Source: a bacterium (GTDB taxonomy: Bacteria > Bacteroidota > Bacteroidia > Flavobacteriales > Schleiferiaceae). From it: a stretch of DNA of 64,000 nucleotides. The notes beneath the pieces are model-generated. The model was not told the origin of the DNA. It made no database searches and was given only the letters and a program-made list of their open reading frames with translations. Made by a program: the position numbers and the translations under genes. Location of the stretch: positions 1 through 64,000 of the forward strand of contig WGMI01000010.1 of the NCBI GenBank assembly GCA_016125155.1, read 5' to 3'. Positions 25,194 through 33,458 of the stretch are shown here, piece by piece (the first letter of the stretch is position 1; every line of letters begins with the position of its first letter).

Positions 25194-25816
25194 TCTGCCG
25201 TGCGGGTGCCCACCGCAATCACCCGGTCGTCGGGCGAGCGATAATACCAATCCGATCCTTCCGGGCATTGCGCCCAACCCCCGGCATCAAACTCGAGGCG
25301 GTGCCCGGCTTTGCTCATCCAACCGATGCGGCGGGCAGGCACGCCGACCACCAACTCAAAGGGGGCGACGTCGCGGTGCACCACGGCTCCAGCTCCCACA
25401 AAGGCATACTCGCCCAATTCGACACCGCACACCAAGGTGGCGTTGGCCCCAATGCTCACCCCGCGGTGCAGGCGGGTAGGTCGGTATTCGCCCCGGCGCA
25501 CTACGCCCGAGCGAGGATTCAAGACATTGGTAAACACACAGGAAGGCCCCAAAAAAACCTCGTCTCCCACCTCGACCCCTTCATAGAGCGATACGTTGTT
25601 TTGCACCTTGACTCCCCGGCCCAAACGGACCCCGGAAGCGACAAAGACGTTTTGACCCAAGGAGCAGTCGGGGCCAATCTCAGCCCCCGGCATAATGTGG
25701 CAAAAATGCCAAATCTTAGAGCCCGATCCAATGTGTACACCCGGGTCGACCACGGCGGTGGGGTGTACAAAGGGCTCGGCATACCCGCCCGAAGCCGATG
25801 GGCTCTGTGGGCTCAA
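25190..25816 (-). CDS. WbpD-like UDP-amino-sugar-uronate N-acetyltransferase
   Basis: This left-handed beta-helix acyltransferase closely follows the WbpD pattern: VKVQNNVSLYEGV, VFLGPSCVFTNVLNPRS, IGANATLVCGVELGEYAFVGAG and VVGVPARRIGWMS. WbpD acetylates the 3-amino group of UDP-GlcNAc3N-uronate. No ATG exists near the start. A TTG at 25816 gives a TTGA overlap with the preceding stop (208 residues) in the style of the other junctions, while a GTG at 25846 gives 218 residues. Together with the WbpA- and WbpB-like genes it outlines a 2,3-diacetamido-uronic acid pathway. Confidence 0.85.
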   Translation of the reverse strand: MSPQSPSASGGYAEPFVHPTAVVDPGVHIGSGSKIWHFCHIMPGAEIGPDCSLGQNVFVASGVRLGRGVKVQNNVSLYEGVEVGDEVFLGPSCVFTNVLNPRSGVVRRGEYRPTRLHRGVSIGANATLVCGVELGEYAFVGAGAVVHRDVAPFELVVGVPARRIGWMSKAGHRLEFDAGGWAQCPEGSDWYYRSPDDRVIAVGTRTAE

Positions 25817-28275
25817 GCCTTGTGGCGCTTTTTCCGACCAAACCACTTGCGGCGATCGGCTCCGTCTTCGTCTTCGTAATAGCCGTATCCATAGCCATAC
25901 CCGTACCCATAGCCGTAGCCGTAGCTGCCTTTGGTATTGTAGTCGTTGATGACGATTGATATGTTCTTGACCGCTCCTTTGCGCGATTGCTCGTGAATGT
26001 GCTGGAGCAATTCTTTGTTGGTGTAGTTCTGGCGCACCACATACAAACTGAGGTCGGCGAACTTGATCATGTCAAAAGGATCGCTTACCAGCCCTACCGG
26101 GGGGGTGTCGAGAACGATGTAAGCATAGCGCTTGCGCAAGTCTTCGATCATTTTGCTGAAGTTCTCGCCCATGATCAACTCACTCGGGTTCGGGGGAATC
26201 GGCCCCCCTGAAATGACATCGAGGTGGGGGTGTTCGGTGCGCTGAATGGCTTCGTCCAAGGTGCATTGACCTGAGAGCAAACTCGAAACGCCCACGCTGT
26301 TGTTCAGTCCAAAGTCATTGTAAATCTTGGGCTTGCGCATATCCATCCCAACGATGAGCGACTTTTTGCCCGTGATGGCCAAAACCAAGGCCAAGTTGGT
26401 CGAGCAAAAGGTCTTGCCCTCTCCACCCACACTCGAGGTCACCAAAAACACCGTTCCGCTGTCGTCTTTTTCGCGAATCAGGAATTTGAGGTTCGAGCGA
26501 ATGGCGCGGAACGATTCGGCAATCGACGATTTGGGGTGGCGCGTCACCACCAGCGTGGTGTCTCGGTCGTTGTGGCCCACAATACCCAGAATCGGGATGT
26601 TGGTGATCTTCTGAATGTCTTGACGCGACATGATCTTGTCGTTGGTCAGGTCTCGGGCCACAAAAAACACCGTAGGCAGCAACAGCGCCAAGACGAGTGC
26701 ACCTGCAAAATTCAATCCCTTGCGGGGCGAGAGCGGATCCTTCGCCGTAAGCGCAGAATCCACCACCTGGTTGTCGGGCAAATTCGAGGCCTTGGCGATT
26801 CCCGTCTCGGCCCTTTTTTGCATCATGAAGACAAATAAATTCTCGTTGAGTTGATACTGCCGCTCGATGTTCAGGTAGTTGCGCTCAACCTCGGGCAATC
26901 GCTTTAGCTCGTTTTCCAGACCGCGGATTCGGACATCGAGGTCGCGCATTTTGAGTTTGCTCTGGGCAAAGGCGCCCTGTAAATTCTCTTTCAGCAAACC
27001 CGAAACGCTGCGCATTTGCTCCTCGATGCGCTTGAGTTCGGGGTTGCCCGGGCGCAGTTCGAGCCGCATGGTGCTGTAGCGGGTCGAGATTTCGTTCAAT
27101 TGACCGATGAGGCTGACGGTCGACGGGTCGGTGATTCCCACTGTATACGGGGCCACGACACCGGTCAGGGCATCGCCTTTGTCGAGGTAGTTCACTAAAT
27201 ACTCGATGTATTCGAGCCGCATTTTCTCTTCGCTCCGCTGGCCTTCGAGCAACGTAAATTGCTCGAAGAGCGAACGGCCCTCTTCCGAGAGATCCACCAC
27301 CTGTTCTTCGGTGCGGAAGGCCTGCCGCAACCCTTCCACCAGCCGCAGAGAATCCTGGAGCTTGACCAATTCGCCCTCGATAAAGTTCAAGGTGTTTTCG
27401 GCCATCACATTTTTCTGTTCCAAGCCAAATTGGATGTATTGCTCGATGAAGGTGTTCAGAAAGTCCCGATCCTTGGCGGGCACGCTGCCCACAATTGACA
27501 AAACCGCTCCCGACGACCCTTCGGCCGCGGCTTCGATGGTCAAACGCTTGCTGTATTCTTCGAGCAAATTGGCGTTTGAACGAAAGCGGAACTGCATGGG
27601 TTCGTCTTTGACCTTCACGTGTTCGGTCCGCACCACGCGAAAACGGCAACCCGCTGTTTCAATCCACTCCCCGTAGCGGAATGTGCCCCGCACCTTCTCG
27701 AACGATGCCCGGCTCTCTGCGCTCATCTCGACCCCGTCGCGTTTTTCAAAAGAATAAAAGCGTTCGGGTTTTTCGAGGGGCTTGAGGACAAATCGGTCCT
27801 TGTCTTTGGGTTGAAGCGAATACAGCAGGCCGACGGCTTGAGGATGCGCTGGATCGTACTCGACCCGAATGGGGCTGTTGGGATAGACCTCGTTGGCCAA
27901 AAACTTGCCTTCGCTGTAGTAGGCCACTTCAAAGTGCAACTGGTCGAGGGCGCGCTGCAGCATCTGATGCGACTTCATGACCAAAAGCTCGTTCTCAAAA
28001 TCGAGGCGGGGATTGTAGTAGCCAATGGCGCTCATCACAGACTCCAAGCCCGCATTGACGCCGCTGTTGTCGGTATTGATGAGCAACAAAGCCTTGGTTT
28101 TGTACTTGGGCGTGGTATACCGGTTGATGAGGTAGGCCCCCAAAATGCAAAGGATAGCGCTGATCAAATAAACGGGCCATTGACCGACAATTCTCGACCA
28201 AAGCTGTTTGAGATCGAGGCCTTCGTCTTCTTTGTTTTGGCCGCGTTCGACCGGGGTAATTCCTTCTGGGCTCAT
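25813..28275 (-). CDS. Wzc-type polysaccharide co-polymerase and tyrosine autokinase
   Basis: The protein has 820 residues: an N-terminal Wzz domain with a hydrophobic segment (VYLISAILCILGAYLI), a long periplasmic coiled-coil region, a second membrane segment (LNFAGALVLALLLPTVFFVA), then a cytoplasmic BY-kinase with Walker A SSVGGEGKT, Walker A' VGMDMRKP and Walker B VLDTPPVG. The C-terminus is a tyrosine cluster built as a Gly-Tyr repeat followed by acidic and basic residues, probably the autophosphorylation tail. It controls chain length and export together with the Wza-like protein encoded directly upstream. ATG 28275 is preferred to GTG 28281. Confidence 0.92.
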   Translation of the reverse strand: MSPEGITPVERGQNKEDEGLDLKQLWSRIVGQWPVYLISAILCILGAYLINRYTTPKYKTKALLLINTDNSGVNAGLESVMSAIGYYNPRLDFENELLVMKSHQMLQRALDQLHFEVAYYSEGKFLANEVYPNSPIRVEYDPAHPQAVGLLYSLQPKDKDRFVLKPLEKPERFYSFEKRDGVEMSAESRASFEKVRGTFRYGEWIETAGCRFRVVRTEHVKVKDEPMQFRFRSNANLLEEYSKRLTIEAAAEGSSGAVLSIVGSVPAKDRDFLNTFIEQYIQFGLEQKNVMAENTLNFIEGELVKLQDSLRLVEGLRQAFRTEEQVVDLSEEGRSLFEQFTLLEGQRSEEKMRLEYIEYLVNYLDKGDALTGVVAPYTVGITDPSTVSLIGQLNEISTRYSTMRLELRPGNPELKRIEEQMRSVSGLLKENLQGAFAQSKLKMRDLDVRIRGLENELKRLPEVERNYLNIERQYQLNENLFVFMMQKRAETGIAKASNLPDNQVVDSALTAKDPLSPRKGLNFAGALVLALLLPTVFFVARDLTNDKIMSRQDIQKITNIPILGIVGHNDRDTTLVVTRHPKSSIAESFRAIRSNLKFLIREKDDSGTVFLVTSSVGGEGKTFCSTNLALVLAITGKKSLIVGMDMRKPKIYNDFGLNNSVGVSSLLSGQCTLDEAIQRTEHPHLDVISGGPIPPNPSELIMGENFSKMIEDLRKRYAYIVLDTPPVGLVSDPFDMIKFADLSLYVVRQNYTNKELLQHIHEQSRKGAVKNISIVINDYNTKGSYGYGYGYGYGYGYGYYEDEDGADRRKWFGRKKRHKA
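25877..25925 (-). repeat. Hexanucleotide repeat coding the (Gly-Tyr)n tail of Wzc
   Basis: A run of degenerate 6-nt units (AGCCGT, AGCCAT, ACCCGT, ACCCAT on the plus strand) encodes about eight consecutive Gly-Tyr pairs near the Wzc C-terminus. In-frame slippage would change the number of phosphorylatable tyrosines. Confidence 0.8.
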
Positions 28276-28288
28276 TCCCACAACGGGG

Positions 28289-29092
28289 TTAATCGATTCG
28301 CGACAAGGTGTAGATCAGGGTCGCCGTACTGGCGAGTACGGTGATGACAGAAGCAAATGTGGCAAAACCGGTGGTGCCGATGCCCCAAGATTTGGCGCGG
28401 AGCGGATAGACATTGATGACGTCGTTGGGCTGAATAAACCACTCAGGGCTTTGAACGGCCTTGTGGTCGGTGAGGTCGATGGTAAAGAATTGCACTCCCC
28501 CGTTGGTCTGGCGGACAATTTGCACCTCCTGCCGATTGCCCACCATGGTGATGTCGCCCGCCATGGCGAGGGCATCGATGATGGTCGCTTGGTTTTGATA
28601 GATGACGTATTTGCCGGGACGGGCCACCTCGCCGATGGCCGTAAACCTAAGCCCCGCCAATTGAACCGTTACATTGACCGCATCTTTGGAAAAATAACCA
28701 TCCATCAAGGTTTGAATTTCAGCCTTGAGCTCAGACACCGTTTTTCCGACCACATTCACCGGACCGATGACGGGCAGATCGATGTTGCCTTCCATATCGA
28801 CCGAATATCCCTGGAGGTAGAAAATAACGTCGCCTGCATTGAGGTTGCCGTAGTTTTCTTCTTTGTTGAACAAGGTCTGGGTCTCTGGATTCAAGGTAGT
28901 CACCTTGACATTCACGATGTCGTTTTGTTGAAGCCGATAGTCGGCGCGTTGGGTAGGAACCGACAAACTGTCGGAATCCGAGTCGTCTCTGTCGAGATAG
29001 GTCAGCTTGCTGAGCGGGATGCAAGCGCTTGCCGCAGCCAGCACAAAAACGATCGAGGCGGCAAGCGCGGGCCGAAACGCAAATGAACTCAT
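28289..29092 (-). CDS. Wza-like polysaccharide export lipoprotein
   Basis: The protein has 267 residues. A lipoprotein signal (VFVLAAASAC) is followed by a Poly_export domain (YRLQQNDIVNVKV near residue 50), an SLBB-type segment (GEVARPGKYVIYQNQ near 165) and a C-terminal hydrophobic segment (FATFASVITVLASTATLIY). This is the outer-membrane/periplasmic part of the exporter partnered with Wzc. It is the first gene of the 26-kb operon, about 50 bases after a matching promoter. ATG 29092 is chosen over an earlier TTG because it gives a proper lipoprotein signal. Confidence 0.9.
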   Translation of the reverse strand: MSSFAFRPALAASIVFVLAAASACIPLSKLTYLDRDDSDSDSLSVPTQRADYRLQQNDIVNVKVTTLNPETQTLFNKEENYGNLNAGDVIFYLQGYSVDMEGNIDLPVIGPVNVVGKTVSELKAEIQTLMDGYFSKDAVNVTVQLAGLRFTAIGEVARPGKYVIYQNQATIIDALAMAGDITMVGNRQEVQIVRQTNGGVQFFTIDLTDHKAVQSPEWFIQPNDVINVYPLRAKSWGIGTTGFATFASVITVLASTATLIYTLSRID

Positions 29093-29147
29093 CGGACAGA
29101 AGGTGGTTGACAATGCCTGTATCCCGATTCCTGTGTGGAATTGGGGG

Positions 29148-29155
29148 CAAATATA
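29148..29155 (-). promoter_or_regulatory. TAnnTTTG promoter element of the large polysaccharide operon
   Basis: TATATTTG on the minus strand is an exact Bacteroidota -7 consensus 56 bases before the Wza-like start. No clear -33 TTG at the usual spacing was found. The long chain of overlapping genes downstream suggests this is the main promoter for the locus. Confidence 0.6.
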
Positions 29156-29216
29156 ACGTGTCGGTTCTTGGGAGCGCCGACCGAAAGAAAGGGGGTTACC
29201 CGATCTGTCGCACCCT

Positions 29217-30395
29217 TTATTTGAAGGCCGAAATTCCGGTTACATCCATACCGGTTATGAGCAAATGGATGTCGTGCGTGCCTTCATAGGTAATGACCGA
29301 CTCGAGGTTCATCATATGGCGCATGATGCTGAAATCGCCGGTAATCCCCATACCGCCCAGCATTTGACGCGCGTCCCTGGCAATCTGGCTCGCCATGGCC
29401 ACGTTGTTGCGCTTGGCCATCGAAATCTGCGCGCTGCTCGCCCTTCCTTCGTTTTTCAACTGCCCCAAACGGTAGGTCAAAGCCTGGGCCTTGGTGATTT
29501 CGGTAATCATTTCGGCCAGTTTCTTTTGTTGGAGTTGGAACCCGGCGATGGGTCGGCCAAACTGTTGCCGTTGAAGACTGTAGCGCAAAGCTGTATCGTA
29601 GCAATCCATGGCCGCTCCAAGGGCTCCCCACGCGATTCCATAGCGGGCCGAGTCCAAACAGCCCAGGGGTGCGCCCAATCCACTCTTGTTGGGCAGTAGA
29701 TTCTCTTTGGGAACCTTGACATTCTCGAACACCAATTCGCCGGTGGCACTGGCGCGCAAACTCCATTTGTTGTGGGTCTCCGGGGTGGTGAATCCTTCCA
29801 TGCCCCTTTCGACAATCAGTCCGTGGATGCGGCCCTCTTCGTTTTTGGCCCAAACCACCGCGACATCCGCATAGGGCGCGTTCGAAATCCACAACTTGGC
29901 TCCATTCAAAAGATAGTGGTCGCCCATGTCCTTGAAATGGGTCACCATGCCACCGGGATTCGAACCGTGGTCGGGCTCGGTCAATCCAAAACAACCGAGA
30001 AACTCCCCGCTCGCCAGTTTGGGCAGGTATTTCTTGCGCTGATCTTCGCTTCCGTAGGCGTAAATAGGATACATCACCAGCGAGCTCTGCACCGAACACG
30101 TGCTCCGTACCCCACTGTCGCCGCGTTCGATTTCTTGCATCATGAGCCCGTAGCTGATCTGATCGAGTCCCGCCCCTCCGTACTCGGTCGGGATGTAGGG
30201 GCCAAAGGCACCGATTTCGGCCAAACCCTGAATGAGCTGGGTCGGAAACTCCGCCTTTTGGGCATAGTCTTCGATGATCGGACTTACGGCGCGCTTGACC
30301 CATTCCCGAGTGGCCTCACGGACCAGTTTGTGCTCTTCGCTGAGCCATTCGTCGAGGAAGTAATAGTCGGGCGATTGGAACACGTCTTGGGCCAT
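29217..30395 (-). CDS. Acyl-CoA dehydrogenase, glutaryl-CoA dehydrogenase-like
   Basis: This 392-residue flavoprotein has the acyl-CoA dehydrogenase motifs FGLTEPDHGSNPGGM (FAD/substrate region near residue 135) and a C-terminal TYEGTHDIH containing the catalytic Glu position of glutaryl-CoA dehydrogenases. It likely oxidises and decarboxylates glutaryl-CoA in lysine/tryptophan degradation. It is transcribed away from the stress-protein gene from its own TAnnTTTG promoter. ATG 30395 is chosen as the start of the conserved N-terminus. Confidence 0.87.
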   Translation of the reverse strand: MAQDVFQSPDYYFLDEWLSEEHKLVREATREWVKRAVSPIIEDYAQKAEFPTQLIQGLAEIGAFGPYIPTEYGGAGLDQISYGLMMQEIERGDSGVRSTCSVQSSLVMYPIYAYGSEDQRKKYLPKLASGEFLGCFGLTEPDHGSNPGGMVTHFKDMGDHYLLNGAKLWISNAPYADVAVVWAKNEEGRIHGLIVERGMEGFTTPETHNKWSLRASATGELVFENVKVPKENLLPNKSGLGAPLGCLDSARYGIAWGALGAAMDCYDTALRYSLQRQQFGRPIAGFQLQQKKLAEMITEITKAQALTYRLGQLKNEGRASSAQISMAKRNNVAMASQIARDARQMLGGMGITGDFSIMRHMMNLESVITYEGTHDIHLLITGMDVTGISAFK

Positions 30396-30450
30396 GAGAT
30401 TCGCGATGGGTTTGGTGGAAGATCGGCTGTAGGTGATCAACAAAATCGGG

Positions 30451-30458
30451 CAAAGTTA
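30451..30458 (-). promoter_or_regulatory. TAnnTTTG promoter element of the acyl-CoA dehydrogenase gene
   Basis: TAACTTTG on the minus strand is an exact -7 match 55 bases before ATG 30395. No convincing -33 element was found. Confidence 0.55.
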
Positions 30459-30592
30459 GTTTGCGCGGGGTTCAGTGAAATGGGAGGATGGCCTGGAACA
30501 CCTCGCGTAAAAAACTACTTCCGGCATTTGTTCCAAGTCGAAGTGCCTCTTTGGTTTATGACATTTAACAGGATGTACCCGAGCGACGGAGA

Positions 30593-30615
30593 TTAACTTC
30601 GTGGACTCTTGTTAA
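30593..30615. promoter_or_regulatory. TTAAC-N13-GTTAA inverted repeat before the stress-protein gene
   Basis: TTAAC at 30593-30597 and GTTAA at 30611-30615 form an inverted repeat that ends 10 bases before the ATG at 30626. A one-mismatch -7 element (TAACTTCG, 30594-30601) overlaps its left arm. It could be an operator, but may be chance. Confidence 0.25.
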
Positions 30616-30625
30616 GCGAGCGGTT

Positions 30626-31459
30626 ATGACCCATCCTGCCTCCATTCTCGTTCCCACCGATTTTTCAGCAGCTTCGTCGAAAGCTGCTTTTTTGGGTGCC
30701 GATATGGCCTTGAGTTCGGGTGCAATGCTGCGCTTATTTCACGTCGTCAACGCCGATTCCGCGCGGTACTTGCGCGCAGCGGGAACACGGGAATCCACTC
30801 CCGAGGAGGCTTTGGCTGCGCTCGGAGCCCGGCTGGAACAACAACACCAAGGACTCCAGATTGACCTTCGAACGGGAGCGGGCTCAGTTGCAGAGCAGTT
30901 GATTGCCGAAACCCGAGACCCCGCTTGCTCCATGATGGTGATGACCACCCATGGCACCCGAGGACTGAGGCAGAACCTCTTCGGAGCCGATGCGCTGCGC
31001 ATCGCTCAGGGATCAGCGATTCCGGTGCTTACCGTCCCGGACCAAAGCGACGAATCTTACCGAGGCAAAACCCTGATCTTGCCGTACAGCGCCCACGAGG
31101 CCTACGCAGCCTTGGTTCGCACCGCAGCACGGATCGCGCAATGGCTGGATGCACAGGTGGTCGTGTTCGGCATAAAAAAAAGCGGTGAGGTGCTGTCCGA
31201 GCAAACCCGTCGCAACGTAGTCGAGGCCATGGACTACCTCGGTTCCCGACAGATTCAGGCTCGGGAAGTGCTGCGGGAAGCATCGCACTTTAGCGTGGGT
31301 TTTGCCGGAGAACTGCTGCACTTTGCCCGAGAAGTGGACGCCCGGTGGATTGGGTTGATGGCTGAAGCGGCCGACGAACACGCCTATTTTGCCAAAACGG
31401 ATCGGGAGCGGTTGTTGAACAACGAGCAGGGCATCGGGCTGTTCTTTTCTTCAGGATAA
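30626..31459 (+). CDS. Universal stress protein (two UspA-like domains)
   Basis: At 277 residues this is about twice a single UspA domain. The first domain starts ASILVPTDFSAASSKAAFLG and has the nucleotide-loop-like MVMTTHGTRGLRQNLFGADA (residues ~100-119); the second domain is more divergent. Tandem UspA proteins are common in Bacteroidota and are usually linked to stationary phase, low oxygen or stress. The gene stands alone, divergent from the acyl-CoA dehydrogenase. Confidence 0.85.
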   Translation: MTHPASILVPTDFSAASSKAAFLGADMALSSGAMLRLFHVVNADSARYLRAAGTRESTPEEALAALGARLEQQHQGLQIDLRTGAGSVAEQLIAETRDPACSMMVMTTHGTRGLRQNLFGADALRIAQGSAIPVLTVPDQSDESYRGKTLILPYSAHEAYAALVRTAARIAQWLDAQVVVFGIKKSGEVLSEQTRRNVVEAMDYLGSRQIQAREVLREASHFSVGFAGELLHFAREVDARWIGLMAEAADEHAYFAKTDRERLLNNEQGIGLFFSSG

Positions 31460-31498
31460 CCCCGTTGCCAAGCTGCTCCCCCTGAGAAGCCTCAGAGG

Positions 31499-31532
31499 TT
31501 GAAAGCGCGCTGCGCATCCACGACTAACTTTG
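31499..31532 (+). promoter_or_regulatory. Promoter of the DUF4271-hemD-rnpA unit
   Basis: TTG at 31499-31501, a 23-bp spacer, and an exact TAACTTTG at 31525-31532. Initiation about 5 bases downstream would begin the RNA around 31537, leaving a leader of only about ten bases before ATG 31546, or none if the in-frame GTG at 31537 is used. Confidence 0.6.
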
Positions 31533-31545
31533 ACGCGTGGATCGA

Positions 31546-32217
31546 ATGCCGCATCATTCGGATTGGAGCTTCCTCGTATTGGTGCTGACCTACGGGGCCT
31601 ATCTGGGCATGAGGCTGGGCTATCCCAAAAAATTCGCCGCATTCCGAGCGTCGATTTCAAGCGCAGGCCACCTGATGGGTCCGGGGCGACGTGAAGAGGT
31701 GCTTACCGATCGATTCAATTTGCTCCGCAACCTGACCTATTTCGGCTTGGTGCCTTTGAGCTTACTCCTGGCCCTGAGGGCTTCCGAAGGCGAACGCATT
31801 CTCGCTTCCGATTGGAAATGGTATTTGATCTTGTTGATTCTGGTCGGGAGTGTCATCAGTCTGCAGCGGGTGTTCAGCCTGCTTTTTGCGTGGGTATTGG
31901 ACAGGGCGGAACAATTTGTCGAACACTTCTCGGTGCGCGATCACATCGGGCAGTGGGTTCTGGTTCCGCTTCTCCCCCTCAGCGTATTGGGGGTGTTTTA
32001 CGACCCCTTGAGTCCCGCCATCGCGCTCGTTTCGATTGCAGGTATTGGGGCGTTTCACGTATGGGGGCTGCTTCGGTCGCTTTCGGTTCTCGACATTCGC
32101 ACCCCTGTCGGCCTCGGTTGGGTTTTGTTGTACCTTTGCGCCTCGGAAATCCTGCCTTGGTGGATGGTGGTAGAAGCCATCCAAAGCCACTGGGGATTGG
32201 CCCGCTTCGATCTCTGA
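31546..32217 (+). CDS. DUF4271 integral membrane protein
   Basis: This 223-residue protein is made of several hydrophobic helices (for example SFLVLVLTYGAYLGMRLGY, YLILLILVGSVISL, WVLVPLLPLSVLGVFY). Its length, the N-terminal pattern and the position directly before hemD and rnpA fit the DUF4271 family of Bacteroidota, whose role is unknown. ATG 31546 is preferred over GTG 31537 because of the promoter position. Family membership is recalled from pattern and context, not from a search. Confidence 0.7.
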   Translation: MPHHSDWSFLVLVLTYGAYLGMRLGYPKKFAAFRASISSAGHLMGPGRREEVLTDRFNLLRNLTYFGLVPLSLLLALRASEGERILASDWKWYLILLILVGSVISLQRVFSLLFAWVLDRAEQFVEHFSVRDHIGQWVLVPLLPLSVLGVFYDPLSPAIALVSIAGIGAFHVWGLLRSLSVLDIRTPVGLGWVLLYLCASEILPWWMVVEAIQSHWGLARFDL

Positions 32218-32235
32218 ACGCCCCCCATTACAGAC

Positions 32236-32988
32236 GTGAAGATCAAGAACATACTGGTTTCTCAACCCGAACCCAAGGTAGACGGGCATTCTCCGTACAA
32301 GGAGTTGGCAGACAAACACAAACTGCGCATAGACTTTCGTCACTTTATCAAAGTGGAGGGCGTGCCGAGTGCTGATTTTCGAAAGGATAAAATCAACATT
32401 GCCGAGCATACAGCGGTGATCATGACGAGCCGAAATGCCGTCGATCACTTTTTCCGTATGTGCGAGGAAATGCGGGTTCCGATCAATCAAGATTTGAAGT
32501 ATTTCTGTCAAACCGAGGCCATCGCTTACTACTTGCAGAAATACGTCATCTACCGCAAGCGGAAAGTGTACCACGGCAAATCGAGCTTTGCCGATTTGAT
32601 GGCCGTGATCAAAAAGCACAAGGACGAGCGCTATTTGTTGCCGAGCTCCGACGTTCAAAAAACCGACGTTCCCCAGTTGCTGCACGAAGGCAAAATCAAA
32701 TACACCCGCGCAATACTGTATCGGACCGTAAGCAACGATTTGAGCGAGGTGAACATCGGCGACTACGAAATGCTGGTATTTTTTAGCCCGGCCGGAATCA
32801 AGTCGCTGTATCAGAACTTCCCGACTTTTGTCCAAGGGGAAACCCACATTGCCGTATTCGGATCGAGTACTTTGCAAGCGGCTCAAGAAGCGGGTTTGGA
32901 AGTGCAAGTGGTCGCGCCCAGCATCGAGTTTCCCTCGATGACCATGGCGTTGGAAGACCATATAAAGCGCAACCACAAAGCCAAATAA
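32236..32988 (+). CDS. hemD: Uroporphyrinogen-III synthase
   Basis: The 250-residue protein begins MKIKNILVSQPEPKVDGHSP and has the two-domain HemD layout with FFSPAGIKSLYQNFP and a C-terminal VAVFGSSTLQAA-like switch region (here IAVFGSSTLQAAQEAG). It closes hydroxymethylbilane into uroporphyrinogen III in haem synthesis. The start is a GTG at 32236, 18 bp after the DUF4271 stop. Gene order DUF4271-hemD-rnpA-S41 protease supports the call. Confidence 0.85.
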   Translation: MKIKNILVSQPEPKVDGHSPYKELADKHKLRIDFRHFIKVEGVPSADFRKDKINIAEHTAVIMTSRNAVDHFFRMCEEMRVPINQDLKYFCQTEAIAYYLQKYVIYRKRKVYHGKSSFADLMAVIKKHKDERYLLPSSDVQKTDVPQLLHEGKIKYTRAILYRTVSNDLSEVNIGDYEMLVFFSPAGIKSLYQNFPTFVQGETHIAVFGSSTLQAAQEAGLEVQVVAPSIEFPSMTMALEDHIKRNHKAK

Positions 32989-32992
32989 GGCT

Positions 32993-33412
32993 TTGGCGGA
33001 ATCGGATAGCCCAAAGGCCGATTTGAGGTTCAACCTGCCCCATAGAGTCAAATCAGAACGGGTCATTGCCCGTTTGTTCGAAGAGGGATGGGTAGAGGGA
33101 AAAAGACCGCTGACCCTCCGCATGCTGCCCGTTCCAAACCTCCCGAGTTCCCAGTTTCTCTTTTCGGCCCCCAAGCGTCGTTTTCGACAGGCCTCGGTGC
33201 GCAATCAGGTCAAACGACGCATGAAAGAGGCGCTGCGGCTCGAATGGGCCTCGGCCCCTGAATCGCTCAAAAGCGGATACGTCTTTGGACTGCTCTGCGT
33301 GTCGTCTCCGCCCCCTTCGGTGGCCACCCTTCGCGCCGCGCTTCGGGGGGTTTGGCCCAAACTCGAACATCGGCACGGGGCGCAGGGAGCAGCCAATCGA
33401 TTTGAACAATAG
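32993..33412 (+). CDS. rnpA: Ribonuclease P protein component
   Basis: This small basic protein carries the RnpA signature SVRNQVKRRMKEALR near residue 67 and an early FNLPHRVKSERVIARLFEEG. It assists the RNase P RNA in maturing tRNA 5' ends. The first possible start is a TTG at 32993, 4 bp after hemD; another TTG at 33023 also fits. No ATG exists before the conserved core, so a non-ATG start is needed. The RNA subunit gene is not in the window. Confidence 0.87.
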   Translation: MAESDSPKADLRFNLPHRVKSERVIARLFEEGWVEGKRPLTLRMLPVPNLPSSQFLFSAPKRRFRQASVRNQVKRRMKEALRLEWASAPESLKSGYVFGLLCVSSPPPSVATLRAALRGVWPKLEHRHGAQGAANRFEQ

Positions 33413-33458
33413 CTTTGGGGAAAGTGCCCTTATCCCCAATTGTTTCTAAGGCTTCTGC

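Noticed and set aside
12621-25925. CRISPR-like arrays suggested by the short repeats at 12621 and 25877
   Set aside because: Both are short in-frame coding repeats without spacers.
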